From NCBI GenBank assembly GCA_963728295.1, contig CAVSKB010000011.1, positions 186,001 to 250,000 of the forward strand: a DNA stretch of 64,000 nucleotides, in the 5' to 3' direction. The DNA is from DATJKD01 sp963728295 (GTDB taxonomy: Bacteria > Pseudomonadota > Gammaproteobacteria > Steroidobacterales > Steroidobacteraceae). Within the stretch, counting starts at the first letter, position 1; every line of letters begins with the position of its first letter. Position numbers and translations under genes: made by a program. Below, one piece after another: positions 20,708 through 29,889 of this stretch. The notes beneath the pieces are model-generated. The model made no database searches and was not told the DNA's origin. It was given only the letters and a program-made list of their open reading frames with translations.

Positions 20708-21043
20708 TCATTCCCGGTCGCGGTACTCGTCGTCCTCGTCGTCGTAGTCCTCGTCATCGTCGTCGTCCCAGTCGTCGTCCTCGTCGTCCTCCCAATCTTC
20801 GTCGTCGAGATCCTCGTCGTCGCCTTTCGCGTCCTCGTCGTCGTCCGCCCAGCCTTCGGGCTCCTCGGCCAGCTCGAGGTCGAGCTCGTTCCAGGCGTCG
20901 AGGTCGAGCTCTTCGATTTCGCGATCCAGCCATTGGATGCGGACCAGGATGTCGTCCGGATTGACGGCGAGCACCTTGAAGGTCTCCTCCCGTTCAAGGT
21001 CTTCGTACCATTGGCCCGGGGTCGGGTCGAAATCGCGGCTCAC
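20708..21043 (-). CDS. Conserved small protein with Asp/Glu-rich tail
   Basis: 111 residues if read from the GTG at 21,043 (SRDFDPTPGQWYEDLE); GAGGA lies 7 nt before that codon, which I prefer to the ATG at 21,064. The first 70 residues look like a compact domain (ETFKVLAVNPDDILVRIQW, then EIEELDLDAWNELDLELAEE) resembling a small family seen in gammaproteobacteria, perhaps the one catalogued as DUF6763. The last 45 residues are almost only Asp and Glu, written with repeating GAC/GAC/GAG codons that look like a tandem repeat in the DNA. Function unknown; such tails can mimic nucleic acid or bind cations. It lies upstream of htpX on the same strand. Confidence 0.65.
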   Translation of the reverse strand: MSRDFDPTPGQWYEDLEREETFKVLAVNPDDILVRIQWLDREIEELDLDAWNELDLELAEEPEGWADDDEDAKGDDEDLDDEDWEDDEDDDWDDDDDEDYDDEDDEYRDRE

Positions 21044-21195
21044 TATTGATTCCTCGACAGGCATCCGGGCGCTGACGGCTGGTCGCGATCAACTATACGT
21101 GCCGCTCCGGACGGCAGGCAACCCGGTGCCTCGCCCATGACTGATGAGCCCCTCAAGTAGAATGCCGCCGTCACCGCCCCGGACCTCGACGATTC

Positions 21196-22995
21196 GTGCA
21201 TTCCTACCGCGCCCCGCTTCGTGACATCCGCTTCGTCGTGCACGAAGTGCTCGATTTCGAGGAGCACTACCGGTCCTTTGGCCGCGAGGATCTCAATCGT
21301 GAGCTGCTCGAGGGCATCCTCGAAGAAGGCGCGCGGTTCGCCGAGGACATCCTGGCGCCGACCAACCGGGTGGGCGACGAGCACGGGCTCGTCTTCGAAG
21401 CCGGGCGCGTGCGCACGCCGCCCGGCTTCAAGGACGCCTACGAGCGCTATTGCCGCGACGGCTGGATCACGATGACCCAGAACCCGCGCTGGGGCGGGCA
21501 GGGGCTGCCCGGTGGCTTCGCGCTCGGTTTCAGCGAGATGCTGATCTCCGGGAACATGGCCTGGAAGATGTACTCGGGCCTGACCGAGAGTGCCGCGCAC
21601 ACGATCGAAGCGCACGCCAGCGAGGACCTCAAGTCGCGCTACCTGCCGAAGATGGTCACCGGGGACTGGACCGGCACGATGTGTCTCACCGAGTCGCACA
21701 GCGGCACGGATCTCGGGCTGCTGCGCACGCGGGCCGAGCCCCGCGGCGACGGAACCTGCGGGATCACCGGTACCAAGATCTTCATCAGCTGCGGCGAGCA
21801 CGACCTGTCGCGCAACATCGTGCACCTGGTGCTCGCGCGGCTCGTCGATGCGCCGGCCGGTACCCGCGGCATCAGCCTGTTCCTGGTGCCGAAGCTGCTG
21901 CCGGATGCCAACGGCGACCCCGGCCGCGCGAACGGCGTCGCCTGCGGCTCGATCGAGCACAAGATGGGCATCCACGCCTCGCCGACCTGCGTCATGCATT
22001 TCAACGACGCGACGGGCTGGCTCGTCGGCCAGGCCAATGGAGGCCTCGCCTGCATGTTCACGATGATGAACCACGCCCGGCTGGGTGTCGGGCTGCAGGG
22101 ACAAGGCGTGTCCGAGCTCGCCTGGCAGGCCTCGGTGGCATATGCACGCGAGCGCCGGCAGGGTCGCTCACTGAGCGCAGCGCGCCCGTCCGGCGCGGCG
22201 GCCGATCCCATCATCGTGCACCCCGACGTGCGCCGCATGCTGCTCACGCAGAAGGCATTCGTCGAGGGCGGACGCTTGCTCGCTTTTCTAACGGGACGCG
22301 AAATGGACAGCGCCGAGCTCAACCCCGACGCCGAGGCCCGCCGCCGCTCCGAGGAGCTCATCGCCTTTCTCACGCCGATCGTCAAGGCTTTCCTGACCGA
22401 CGCGGCGGTCGAGGTGGCAAGTCTCGCGGTACAGATCCACGGCGGCCACGGCTTCATCCGCGAGACCGGTGTCGAGCAGCTGCTGCGCGACGCGCGGATC
22501 ACGCCCATCTACGAGGGTACGAACGGCATCCAGGCGCTCGATCTCCTCGGCCGCAAGGTGTTCGGCACGGGCGGCAGGAGCCAGCAGGCAATGGCGGCGC
22601 GCATCCGCGAGTCGATCGGGCGTTTCGGCGCAATCCCGGAGCTCGCGGGCTTTGCCGCCGATCTCGCGCGACGAGTCGACCGTTGGGATGCGCTCACCGA
22701 AATGCTGGCCGAGTCGGCGACGCAGAACGCCGATGAGATCGGCGCCGCCGCGGTCGATTACCTGCAGTACTCGGGCTATCTCTGCCTGGCCTGGTGCTGG
22801 CTGGTGGCCGCGGGTGTCGCCGCGCGCCGCATTCCGCAGGCCGGGTCGGATGCGCCCTTCTACCGCGCCAAGCTCGCCACGGCGCGGCATTACTTCGAAC
22901 GGCTGCTGCCGCGCGCCGATGCGCACGAGGCGGCGGCGCGGGCTGGCGCCGCGGGGCTGATGGCGCTGCCCGCAGAACACTTCGCCATCACATGA
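21196..22995 (+). CDS. Acyl-CoA dehydrogenase, DmdC/AidB-like large subfamily
   Basis: 599 residues, starting with a GTG (HSYRAPLRDIRFVVHEVL, a typical opening of this subfamily). The FAD/acyl-CoA core shows CLTESHSGTDLGLLRT, HKMGIHASPTCVM, QIHGGHGFIRETGVEQLLRDARITPIYEGTNGIQALDLLGRK, with the catalytic-base Glu position in YEGTNG. A C-terminal extra domain of about 150 residues sets it apart from short-chain ACADs and fits the 3-methylmercaptopropionyl-CoA dehydrogenase type and its relatives. The acyl substrate is unknown. Its stop overlaps the proB start (ATGA). The frame is unbroken. Confidence 0.88.
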   Translation: MHSYRAPLRDIRFVVHEVLDFEEHYRSFGREDLNRELLEGILEEGARFAEDILAPTNRVGDEHGLVFEAGRVRTPPGFKDAYERYCRDGWITMTQNPRWGGQGLPGGFALGFSEMLISGNMAWKMYSGLTESAAHTIEAHASEDLKSRYLPKMVTGDWTGTMCLTESHSGTDLGLLRTRAEPRGDGTCGITGTKIFISCGEHDLSRNIVHLVLARLVDAPAGTRGISLFLVPKLLPDANGDPGRANGVACGSIEHKMGIHASPTCVMHFNDATGWLVGQANGGLACMFTMMNHARLGVGLQGQGVSELAWQASVAYARERRQGRSLSAARPSGAAADPIIVHPDVRRMLLTQKAFVEGGRLLAFLTGREMDSAELNPDAEARRRSEELIAFLTPIVKAFLTDAAVEVASLAVQIHGGHGFIRETGVEQLLRDARITPIYEGTNGIQALDLLGRKVFGTGGRSQQAMAARIRESIGRFGAIPELAGFAADLARRVDRWDALTEMLAESATQNADEIGAAAVDYLQYSGYLCLAWCWLVAAGVAARRIPQAGSDAPFYRAKLATARHYFERLLPRADAHEAAARAGAAGLMALPAEHFAIT

Positions 22996-24128
22996 GCGAC
23001 GCGGCGGCGCGCGGCGACGAGCGGCTGCGCTCAGCGCGGCGGGTCGTCGTCAAGGTGGGTTCGGCGCTGCTGGTCGACGCGGCGACAGGCCGGCTCAACC
23101 GCGACTGGCTTGCGGCACTGGCGGAGGACCTGGCCGACATGCGTCGCCAGGGCAAGGAGCCGGTCGTCGTCTCCTCCGGTGCGATCGCGCTCGGCCGCGG
23201 ACCGCTGCAGCTTGGCGCGGGCCGGTTGCGGCTCGAGGAAAGCCAGGCAGCTGCGGCCGTGGGACAGATCCGCCTGGCGCATGCCTGGACAGAGGTGCTC
23301 GAGGAGCAGGGGCTCAAGGTCGCACAGGTGCTCCTGACGCTGGGTGACACCGAGCAGCGCCGGCGTTATCTCAACGCGCGCGGCACGCTCTTTACCCTGC
23401 TGCGGCTGGGCGCGGTGCCCGTGATCAACGAGAACGATACGGTGGCGACCGCCGAGATCCGCTACGGCGACAACGACCGACTGGCCGCGCGTGTCGCACA
23501 GATGGTGAGCGCGGACTGCCTGGTGCTGCTTTCGGACGTCGACGGCCTCTACAGCGCCGACCCGGCACGCGATGCGGACGCGTCGTTCGTACCGGAAGTG
23601 ACACGGGTCACGGCGGAGATCGAGGCGATGGCGCGCGGCGCGAGCTCTGCGGTAGGGTCCGGCGGCATGGCGACCAAGCTCGCCGCCGCGAAAATTTCGC
23701 TCGCAGCCGGTTGCCACATGTGCGTCGCGAGCGGCCGCGAAACGCACCCTCTGCGGCGCATTGCCGAGGGCGCGCGCTGCACGTGGTTCGTCGCCGAGGC
23801 ATCGCCGCTCACGGTTCGCAAGCAGTGGATCGCGGGCAGCCTGCAGCCGGTCGGGGAGCTGCACGTCGACGCGGGTGCGGTGCGGGCACTGCGCGACGGC
23901 CGCAGCCTGCTGCCCGCCGGGGTCACCAGGGTCGACGGGCACTTCGATCGTGGCGACCCGGTCGTGGTGCTCGGGCCGGACGGCGCTGAGATCGCGCGGG
24001 GCTTAAGCGCCTACTCGCGCGGCGACGCGGAGCGGATACAGGGCCGACGGAGCTCGGAGCTCGAGGCGCTGCTTGGATTTCGCGGGCGGGATGAGATCAT
24101 CCATCGCGACGACCTGGTTCTTTCCTGA
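22992..24128 (+). CDS. proB: Glutamate 5-kinase ProB with PUA domain
   Basis: 378 residues. The amino-acid-kinase fold starts RRVVVKVGSALLVD and contains VSSGAIALGRGPLQLG, PVINENDTVATAEIRYGDNDRLAARVA, LLSDVDGLYSADP and GSGGMATKLAAAKIS; a PUA domain follows (about residues 285-365). It phosphorylates glutamate as the first step of proline synthesis and is normally inhibited by proline. I use the ATG at 22,992, which overlaps the preceding stop by 4 nt. proA follows 24 nt downstream, so the pair forms one operon. Confidence 0.95.
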   Translation: MSDAAARGDERLRSARRVVVKVGSALLVDAATGRLNRDWLAALAEDLADMRRQGKEPVVVSSGAIALGRGPLQLGAGRLRLEESQAAAAVGQIRLAHAWTEVLEEQGLKVAQVLLTLGDTEQRRRYLNARGTLFTLLRLGAVPVINENDTVATAEIRYGDNDRLAARVAQMVSADCLVLLSDVDGLYSADPARDADASFVPEVTRVTAEIEAMARGASSAVGSGGMATKLAAAKISLAAGCHMCVASGRETHPLRRIAEGARCTWFVAEASPLTVRKQWIAGSLQPVGELHVDAGAVRALRDGRSLLPAGVTRVDGHFDRGDPVVVLGPDGAEIARGLSAYSRGDAERIQGRRSSELEALLGFRGRDEIIHRDDLVLS

Positions 24129-24152
24129 TTCGAGCCCTCGACTGCTGTACCG

Positions 24153-25422
24153 ATGGCGAACGGCGATCTCCCGGCGCTCATGAACCGCATCGGAGCCGAT
24201 GCGGCCGAGGCCGCTCGCGTGCTCGCGCAGGCGGGCGCCACCGAAAAGAACGCCTCGCTGCGGGCGGCGGCGGGTGAGCTCCGCGCCCGGTGCGAGGAGA
24301 TTCTTTCCGGCAATGCGTTGGACCTGGCCGACGCGCGCAAGGCATCGGCGAGCGCTGCATTGCTCGACCGGCTGGCTCTCGACCGCTCGCGGATCGAAGC
24401 CATGGCGCGCGGTCTCGAGGAAATCGCCGCGCTGCCGGATCCCGTCGGCACACGTGACCGCGGAGTGGCAACGCCCGAACGGGCTCGTGATTCAGCGCGT
24501 GCGCGTGCCGCTCGGCGTCATCGGCATCATTTATGAGAGCCGTCCCAACGTCACTGCGGATGCCGGCGCGCTTTGCCTCAAGTCGGGCAACGCCTCGATC
24601 CTGCGGGGCGGCAGCGAGAGCCTGCGCTCGTCGACGGCGATCCACGCATGCCTCGTGGCCGGACTCGCGACGGCCGGTCTGCCGACGACTGCCATCCAGC
24701 TCGTGCCCACCACCGACCGCGCCGCGGTCGGGCTCATGCTCGGCGGTCTCGATGGACGCATCGACGTACTCGTGCCGCGCGGCGGCAAGAGCCTCGTCGA
24801 GCGCGTGCGGCGAGAAGCCCGCGTGCCGGTGATTGGTCACCTCGAGGGCAACTGTCACGTCTACGTCGACCGGGCCGCGGACATCGGGATGGCGCGTGCG
24901 ATCGTCCGCAACTCGAAGCTCCGTCGCACGGGTGTATGCGGCGCCGCCGAGACCTTGCTGATCGACGCCGGCTGCGCGGCGACGCACCTGGCGCCGATCG
25001 TGCGGGAGCTCCTCGAGGCGGGCTGCGAAGTCCGTGGCGATCCGGCGGTGATGGCCGTCGATCCGCGGGTGCGACCGGCCACCGAGGACGACTGGCGGAC
25101 GGAGTATCTCGACGCGGTAATCGCGGCGCGGGTGGTCGATGGCGTGGATGCCGCGATCGCGCATATCGCGCGTTACGGTTCGGCGCACACCGAGTCCATC
25201 GTCACGGCCGATGCGGCCGCCGCCGAGCGCTTCCTGTCGCGCGTCGACAGCGCGATCGTGCTGCACAACGCCTCGACGCAGTTCGCCGACGGCGGTGAGT
25301 TCGGGATGGGCGGCGAGATCGGCATCTCCACCGATCGCTTTCATGCCCGCGGGCCGGTGGGCGTCGAGCAGCTGACGAGCTACAAGTACGTGGTGCGGGG
25401 CTCGGGGCAGATCAGGCCCTGA
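24153..25422 (+). CDS. proA: Gamma-glutamyl phosphate reductase ProA, frameshifted
   Basis: An aldehyde-dehydrogenase-fold enzyme that reduces gamma-glutamyl phosphate to the semialdehyde, the second step of proline synthesis. The start MANGDLPALMNRIGADAAEA runs to LPDPVG, where one extra base near 24,450 shifts the frame. The remainder (HVTAEWQRPNGLVIQRVRVP, IGIIYESRPNVTADAGALCLKSGNA, the catalytic-Cys region RRTGVCGAAETLLID, then FGMGGEIGISTDRFHARGPVG and LTSYKYVV) is continuous. Restored length is about 422 residues, as expected. The stop overlaps the convergent moaE gene by 11 nt. Confidence 0.93.
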
Positions 25423-26182
25423 GCGCGGCCAGCCCGCCGCGGAGCGAGTACACCGCGGGGTGACCATCGGCGCGCAGCTCCTCGGTGAGTGCGAGACTGC
25501 GTACGCCGTGCGCACAGACGATGAGATAGCGGCCGTCCTCATCCAGCGGCGACCGGCCGTGCACGTACTTGCTGAGCGGCAGATGCCGCGCGATCCGAAC
25601 GTCCGGCGGGTCCGTGTCGCGTTCCCACTGCTCGCGGACGTCGATCAGCTCGTAGCCGGCCGCGCGGGCCGCCGTGAGGCTTGCGAATTCGAGCTCGAGC
25701 GGCTCGGGGTGAGCCTCGCTCTGCCCGTGAGCCTGCGCGTGCGCGTGTCCTGCCGGCTCCGCGCAGCGCTCGCAATTGACCCACCCGCTGTCGCCCTCCG
25801 GGTAGTGCTCCTTCTTCCAGATGGGCAGGCGTTGCTTTACCTCGTCGATGATGTAGCGGCAGGCGGCGAATGCCTCGTCGCGATGCGCGGCGCTTACACC
25901 GACCCACACCGCGAGCTCGCCGATCGCGAGCTCGCCTACGCGATGCACGCAGGCGATGCGCCGCACGCCGAACCGCTCGAGCGCCTCGGCGACGATCCGT
26001 TCGCCTTCCTTGACCGCGAGCGCCTCGTATGCCTCGTACTCGAGCCGCAGCACGTGCCGGCCCTCGTTGTGGTCGCGTACCCAGCCCTCGAAGCTCGCGT
26101 AACCGCCGCAGGCGGGGTCGGCGAGCGACGCGCGCAGTGCCTCGGGCGAGAAGGGCTTTGCGCTGAGTGAGAAACTGCGCAT
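25412..26182 (-). CDS. moaE: Molybdopterin synthase large subunit MoaE fused to a rhodanese domain
   Basis: 256 residues. Residues 1-150 are MoaE: GGYASFEGWVRDHNEGR, LEYEAYEALAVKEGERI, HRVGELAIGELAVWVGVSAAHR and the catalytic Lys region LPIWKKEHYPEGDSGWVNCE. A His/Ala-rich linker (about 150-165) leads to a rhodanese domain (ELIDVREQWE, then the active-site loop VCAHGVRSLAL with its Cys). MoaE converts precursor Z to molybdopterin with sulfur from MoaD; the rhodanese may supply or relay sulfur, which is inference. The start is the ATG at 26,182, sharing one base with the moaD stop (TGATG); an in-frame GTG lies one codon earlier. Confidence 0.93.
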   Translation of the reverse strand: MRSFSLSAKPFSPEALRASLADPACGGYASFEGWVRDHNEGRHVLRLEYEAYEALAVKEGERIVAEALERFGVRRIACVHRVGELAIGELAVWVGVSAAHRDEAFAACRYIIDEVKQRLPIWKKEHYPEGDSGWVNCERCAEPAGHAHAQAHGQSEAHPEPLELEFASLTAARAAGYELIDVREQWERDTDPPDVRIARHLPLSKYVHGRSPLDEDGRYLIVCAHGVRSLALTEELRADGHPAVYSLRGGLAALRA

Positions 26183-26424
26183 CACCCACCCGCCACCGGT
26201 GGAATGAACACGACCCGGTCGCCCGAGCGGAGCGACTGCTGCCAGTCGCCGAATTCCTCGTTGATCGCGACCCGCATCGCGTCGCGCGCGAGCGCGAGCC
26301 CATGGCGCGCCGCAAGCTCGTCGAAGAGCTCCGCCGCGGTCGCCGCGCCGGTCTCGACGCGCTCCATCCGCCGGCCGGCCTGGTCGCGCAGGATCGCGTA
26401 GTAGTGGACCTCGATCGATTTCAT
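26182..26424 (-). CDS. moaD: Molybdopterin synthase sulfur carrier MoaD
   Basis: 80 residues with the ubiquitin-like beta-grasp fold: it begins MKSIEVHYYAILRDQAGRR and ends DRVVFIPPVAGG. The terminal Gly-Gly is the site of adenylation by MoeB and of thiocarboxylation. It is translationally coupled on both sides (ATGA overlap with mobA, TGATG with moaE). The E1-like activator for this carrier is not in the operon; the nearest candidate in the window is the MoeB-type gene at 52.8 kb. Confidence 0.92.
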   Translation of the reverse strand: MKSIEVHYYAILRDQAGRRMERVETGAATAAELFDELAARHGLALARDAMRVAINEEFGDWQQSLRSGDRVVFIPPVAGG

Positions 26425-27032
26425 GAATGATCCCCGGACGCCAGCCGCCGGTGCGCGGCCGCGAGGTCTTCGGGAGTATTGACGTTGCCGAGCAGCGGGG
26501 CGGTCTGCTCGATGAGCGGCACGCCGCTTGCGATCACGAGCTTGCGGGGACAGTTGCGTCCTGCTGCGATCGACTCGCGCACCATCGGGGCGGATGCGGG
26601 CTCGAAGATCGCGCACAACGGCTCGGGCAGTCCGTCGCTGGTGCTGCGGTACGCCGTGACCGGTTGGTCGGCACGCCGCGCGGCGATGAGCCGGGCGAGC
26701 ATCTCGTCGTCGACGAAGGGAAGATCGCAGGCAAGCACGAGCCACGCGGAGTGCGGGTGCGCAACCTGCGCTGCCGCGATCCCGGCGATGGGACCGATGC
26801 CTTCGTGGATATCGACGACCTGGGGAAAGCCCGCGCGCACAGCCTCCGTGCGCTGGTCCGCGCGCACGGATACGAAGATCCGCTCACAGTGGCGGGTCAG
26901 GAGCGCATAGGCCCAGGTGAGCTGAGGCCGGCCGTGGAGCTCGAGCGCGGCCTTGTCGCGCCGCATGCGCGTACTCGAGCCGCCCGCCAGCACGAGACCG
27001 TAAAGCGGCGAGAGGTCGATTGCTGGGCTCAC
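26421..27032 (-). CDS. mobA: Molybdenum cofactor guanylyltransferase MobA
   Basis: 203 residues. The nucleotide-binding signature LVLAGGSSTRMRRDKAAL is at the N-terminus, then IGPIAGIAAAQ, the metal-binding LACDLPFVDDEML and the C-terminal LLGNVNTPEDLA. MobA joins GMP to Mo-molybdopterin to make the bis-MGD cofactor of DMSO-reductase-family enzymes. I start at the GTG at 27,032 (SPAIDLSPLYGLVLAGG); the open frame continues upstream into moaC with residues unlike the family. It sits within the moa operon, which supports MobA over other nucleotidyltransferases such as MocA. Confidence 0.88.
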   Translation of the reverse strand: MSPAIDLSPLYGLVLAGGSSTRMRRDKAALELHGRPQLTWAYALLTRHCERIFVSVRADQRTEAVRAGFPQVVDIHEGIGPIAGIAAAQVAHPHSAWLVLACDLPFVDDEMLARLIAARRADQPVTAYRSTSDGLPEPLCAIFEPASAPMVRESIAAGRNCPRKLVIASGVPLIEQTAPLLGNVNTPEDLAAAHRRLASGDHS

Positions 27033-27057
27033 CTTGATGGAACCATGGAAAGCCCGC

Positions 27058-27543
27058 TCAGCGTCCGGTTGCCGGCTGGCCGCCGGCAACGTCGCGCTTT
27101 CCGCCGTGTTTCTCGATGAGCCGCGTGTCGGCTATTACGATCGCATGCGAAAGCGCCTTGCACATGTCATAGACGGTCAGCGCGGCGACCGACGCCCCGG
27201 TCAGCGCCTCCATCTCGACACCGGTGCGGTGATTGACGGCGACGGTGCAGCGGATCAGGACCTCGTCGCCCTCCATGTCGATGACGATGCGGCAATCCTC
27301 GATCCCGAGCGGGTGGCAGAAGGGGATCAGCTCGTGGGTTCGCTTGGCGGCCATCACGCCCGCCACGATCGCCGTGTGGAAAACTGGTCCCTTGGCCGTC
27401 GCGAATCCACTGGCACGGAGTTGACCTGCGGCGTCGGCCGGAAACCTCACACGGGTTTCGGCCACAGCCGTGCGTCGGGTCACCGGTTTGCCGGTGACGT
27501 CGACCATGGTCGGCCGGGACTGCTCGTCGATGTGACTCAGCAT
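27058..27543 (-). CDS. moaC: Cyclic pyranopterin monophosphate synthase MoaC
   Basis: 161 residues, beginning MLSHIDEQSRPTMVDVTGKP. Conserved pieces are MVDVTGKPVTRRTAVAETRV, AGVMAAKRTHELIPFCHPLG and VEMEALTGASVAALTVYDMCKA, which form the active site that turns the MoaA product into cyclic pyranopterin monophosphate. It starts 5 nt after the moaA stop and ends 25 nt before mobA, inside the same operon. The frame is intact and the length is typical. Confidence 0.95.
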   Translation of the reverse strand: MLSHIDEQSRPTMVDVTGKPVTRRTAVAETRVRFPADAAGQLRASGFATAKGPVFHTAIVAGVMAAKRTHELIPFCHPLGIEDCRIVIDMEGDEVLIRCTVAVNHRTGVEMEALTGASVAALTVYDMCKALSHAIVIADTRLIEKHGGKRDVAGGQPATGR

Positions 27544-27548
27544 CGCGC

Positions 27549-28613
27549 TCACCCGCCGATGTAGTTCATTTCTATCTTGTGGAGCTCGCGGACCCGCTCG
27601 CCGAGCACCGCGCGCTGTTCGCTGTAGCGATCGTGCCGCGCCGTCCAGACCTCGGCCAGCCGCGCGGCGATCTCCTGGTCGGTGGCGCCACCACGCAGCA
27701 GGCCGCGCAGGTCGGTACCGGTCGTTGCGAAGAGACAGGTATAGAGCATCCCTTCGGAGGACAGGCGCACGCGGCTGCAGGCGCCGCAGAAAGGTGCGCT
27801 GATCGAGGAGATGAAGCCGATCTCGCCCGCCCCGTCGTCGTAGGAGTAACGTTCGGCGACTTCGCCGCGGTACTGCCCGGGCTGGGCCGTGAGCGGCCAC
27901 AGCGCACTTATGCGCTCGAGCAGCTCGGCCGACGGCACGACCTGGGCGCGATCCCAGTGGTTGCGGTTGCCGACGTCCATGTACTCGATCAGCCGCACGA
28001 TCACGGCGGTGCCGCGGAACCGCTCGAGCAGCGCGGGTATCGTGTGGTCGTTGACGCCCCGCTGCACGACCGCATTGACTTTGACCGGCGCGAGCCCTGC
28101 CTCGAGTGCAGCGGCAATCCCGTCCAGCACCTTCGTAACGCCGCCGAAGCCGCCGCTCATCCGGCGGAAGACCGCGTCGTCGAGCGTATCGAGGCTCACC
28201 GTGACCCGCCCGAGCCCGTTAGCCTTGAGCCTGGCGGCGTGCTGTGCGAGCAGGATGCCGTTGGTCGTGAGCGCGAGGTCGTCGACGCCGTCGATGGCGG
28301 ACAGTTCGCCCACAAGGTCCGCGAGCCCGCTGCGCAGCAGCGGCTCGCCGCCGGTCAGCCGCAGCTTCGACACGCCGAGCGCGGCGGCGAGCCGCGCGAT
28401 ACGGCCAATCTCCTCGAACGACAACCGCTCCGCCGATTTCAGAAACTCGTACCGCTCGTGGAAGGTCTCGCGCGGCATGCAGTAGGGACAGCGGAAATTG
28501 CAGCGGTCCATGACCGAGATCCGCAGATCGTGCATTGGGCGGCCGAGCCGGTCGCGCGGCCGCATCGGCCCGGGCCAGGGCAGGACTTCGGACGATCGGG
28601 TCTGGTCGCTCAT
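27549..28613 (-). CDS. moaA: GTP 3',8-cyclase MoaA (radical SAM)
   Basis: 354 residues. The radical-SAM cluster is DRCNFRCPYCMP (C-x3-C-x2-C), with the SAM-contact strand LRLTGGEPLLR. The second, substrate-binding 4Fe-4S cluster is ISAPFCGACSRVRLSSEGMLYTC, and the protein ends in the Gly-Gly tail (NYIGG) that is needed for MoaA function. It cyclises GTP in the first step of molybdopterin synthesis. The ATG at 28,613 lies 2 nt beyond the moeA stop. All family features are present. Confidence 0.96.
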   Translation of the reverse strand: MSDQTRSSEVLPWPGPMRPRDRLGRPMHDLRISVMDRCNFRCPYCMPRETFHERYEFLKSAERLSFEEIGRIARLAAALGVSKLRLTGGEPLLRSGLADLVGELSAIDGVDDLALTTNGILLAQHAARLKANGLGRVTVSLDTLDDAVFRRMSGGFGGVTKVLDGIAAALEAGLAPVKVNAVVQRGVNDHTIPALLERFRGTAVIVRLIEYMDVGNRNHWDRAQVVPSAELLERISALWPLTAQPGQYRGEVAERYSYDDGAGEIGFISSISAPFCGACSRVRLSSEGMLYTCLFATTGTDLRGLLRGGATDQEIAARLAEVWTARHDRYSEQRAVLGERVRELHKIEMNYIGG

Positions 28614-28615
28614 GG

Positions 28616-29833
28616 TCACCAACGATAGAACGGAGCGGCGTGGCCTGCGGGATAAATCGCAGGCCCGGGCGGCAGCTCGACAAAGCCATGGGTGCCGAGC
28701 AGGGAGACGAAGTCCCCGGAGCCATGCGTCGGGCTCGGCACGGCGACCGAGCCCAGCCCGGGGCGGGCCTCCAGGCGGACAGGAAGGAAGAAGGTAAGAG
28801 ACGGACGGACCTGGAACTCGGCCCCGAGGCGGATCTGCTCGGGGTCCGGAACAGCGGCACCGCTCGCGGCGAGCATCCCTGGCACGACGTAGCGCAACAG
28901 GCAGACGAGGGCCGAAACCGGATTGCCCGGCAGGCCGAACACGGCCTGTCCGCGGCTTGCGACGCCGAACCACAACGGCAGGCCGGGCCGCTGCGCAATG
29001 CGGTGCAGGTGCTGCGTCACACTGAGCTCAACCAGTACGGCCGGCACGTGGTCGAACCTGCCCATCGACACGCCGCCCGTCAGCACCAGCACGTCGTGCG
29101 TGTCGAGATGCCGGGCGAGCCGGGCGCGCATTTCGGCCGGATCGTCCGGCAGATGATCCTGGCCGGTGCGTCCGAAGCCACGCATGGCGAGCGCGGCGCG
29201 CATCGCGTGCGCATTCGAACGGCGCACCTGCCATGCCTCGATCGGCAGGCCCGGCTCGATGAGCTCATCGCCGGTGGTGACGATCATGATGCGCGGCTCG
29301 GCGCGAACGCGCGCGTGCGGCAGACCGGCCGAGGCGAGGACGGCGAGCTCGGGTGCGCCGAGACGGGTGCCCTGACCGAGCAGCCGGGCGCCGGCCCGGG
29401 CGTCGAGCCCGCGTGCGTGTACATTCATACGCGGTTCGATTGCGAGATCGGCGGGCAGTTCAACGGCGTCTTCCATGACTTTGATCCGCTCGACCGGGAC
29501 GACGCAGTCGCAACCACCGGGCAGAATCGCACCTGTCATCACCTCGAAGCAGACATCGCCCTCCGGCAGATCGAGCGGCGGCCGACCCGCCGCCTGCATT
29601 CCTGCGATGCGGAATCGCCGCGCGCCCGCTGCGTAGCGCGCGCTCGCGAACGCGACGCCATCCATAGTGACGCGATCGAAGGGTGGCTGATCTCGCTCGG
29701 CGTATACGTCCTGAGCCAGGACGGCACCGGTCAGCGCCGCGAGCGGCCGCGTCTCGATGGGCAGGGCCGGTAGACGGGCCAGGATCCTGGCGGTTGCTTC
29801 GGCCGGCGTCGGCAGTGGCTCACCTGAGCTCAT
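28616..29833 (-). CDS. moeA: Molybdopterin molybdenumtransferase MoeA
   Basis: 405 residues, starting MSSGEPLPTPAEATARIL. Markers in order are DQPPFDRVTMDGVAF, FEVMTGAILPGGCDCVVPVE, IMIVTTGDELIEPG, VLTGGVSMGRFDHVP and VFGLPGNPVSALVCL. MoeA inserts molybdenum into the adenylated pterin made by MogA-type enzymes. It is the first gene of the minus-strand operon moeA-moaA-moaC-mobA-moaD-moaE. No mogA/moaB gene for the adenylation step is in the operon. The frame is unbroken. Confidence 0.95.
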   Translation of the reverse strand: MSSGEPLPTPAEATARILARLPALPIETRPLAALTGAVLAQDVYAERDQPPFDRVTMDGVAFASARYAAGARRFRIAGMQAAGRPPLDLPEGDVCFEVMTGAILPGGCDCVVPVERIKVMEDAVELPADLAIEPRMNVHARGLDARAGARLLGQGTRLGAPELAVLASAGLPHARVRAEPRIMIVTTGDELIEPGLPIEAWQVRRSNAHAMRAALAMRGFGRTGQDHLPDDPAEMRARLARHLDTHDVLVLTGGVSMGRFDHVPAVLVELSVTQHLHRIAQRPGLPLWFGVASRGQAVFGLPGNPVSALVCLLRYVVPGMLAASGAAVPDPEQIRLGAEFQVRPSLTFFLPVRLEARPGLGSVAVPSPTHGSGDFVSLLGTHGFVELPPGPAIYPAGHAAPFYRW

Positions 29834-29889
29834 TCCCTGTCCGTTCAGCCTGGGCGGTGGCCGGCTGCCGGTCGGGCGGCGCGGCCGGG

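Noticed and set aside
20715..20850. Short repeating units resembling a CRISPR or tandem-repeat array
   Set aside because: The repeats are 3-9 nt, in frame with Asp/Glu codons of an acidic protein, with no spacers of constant length. No CRISPR array or cas gene is present.
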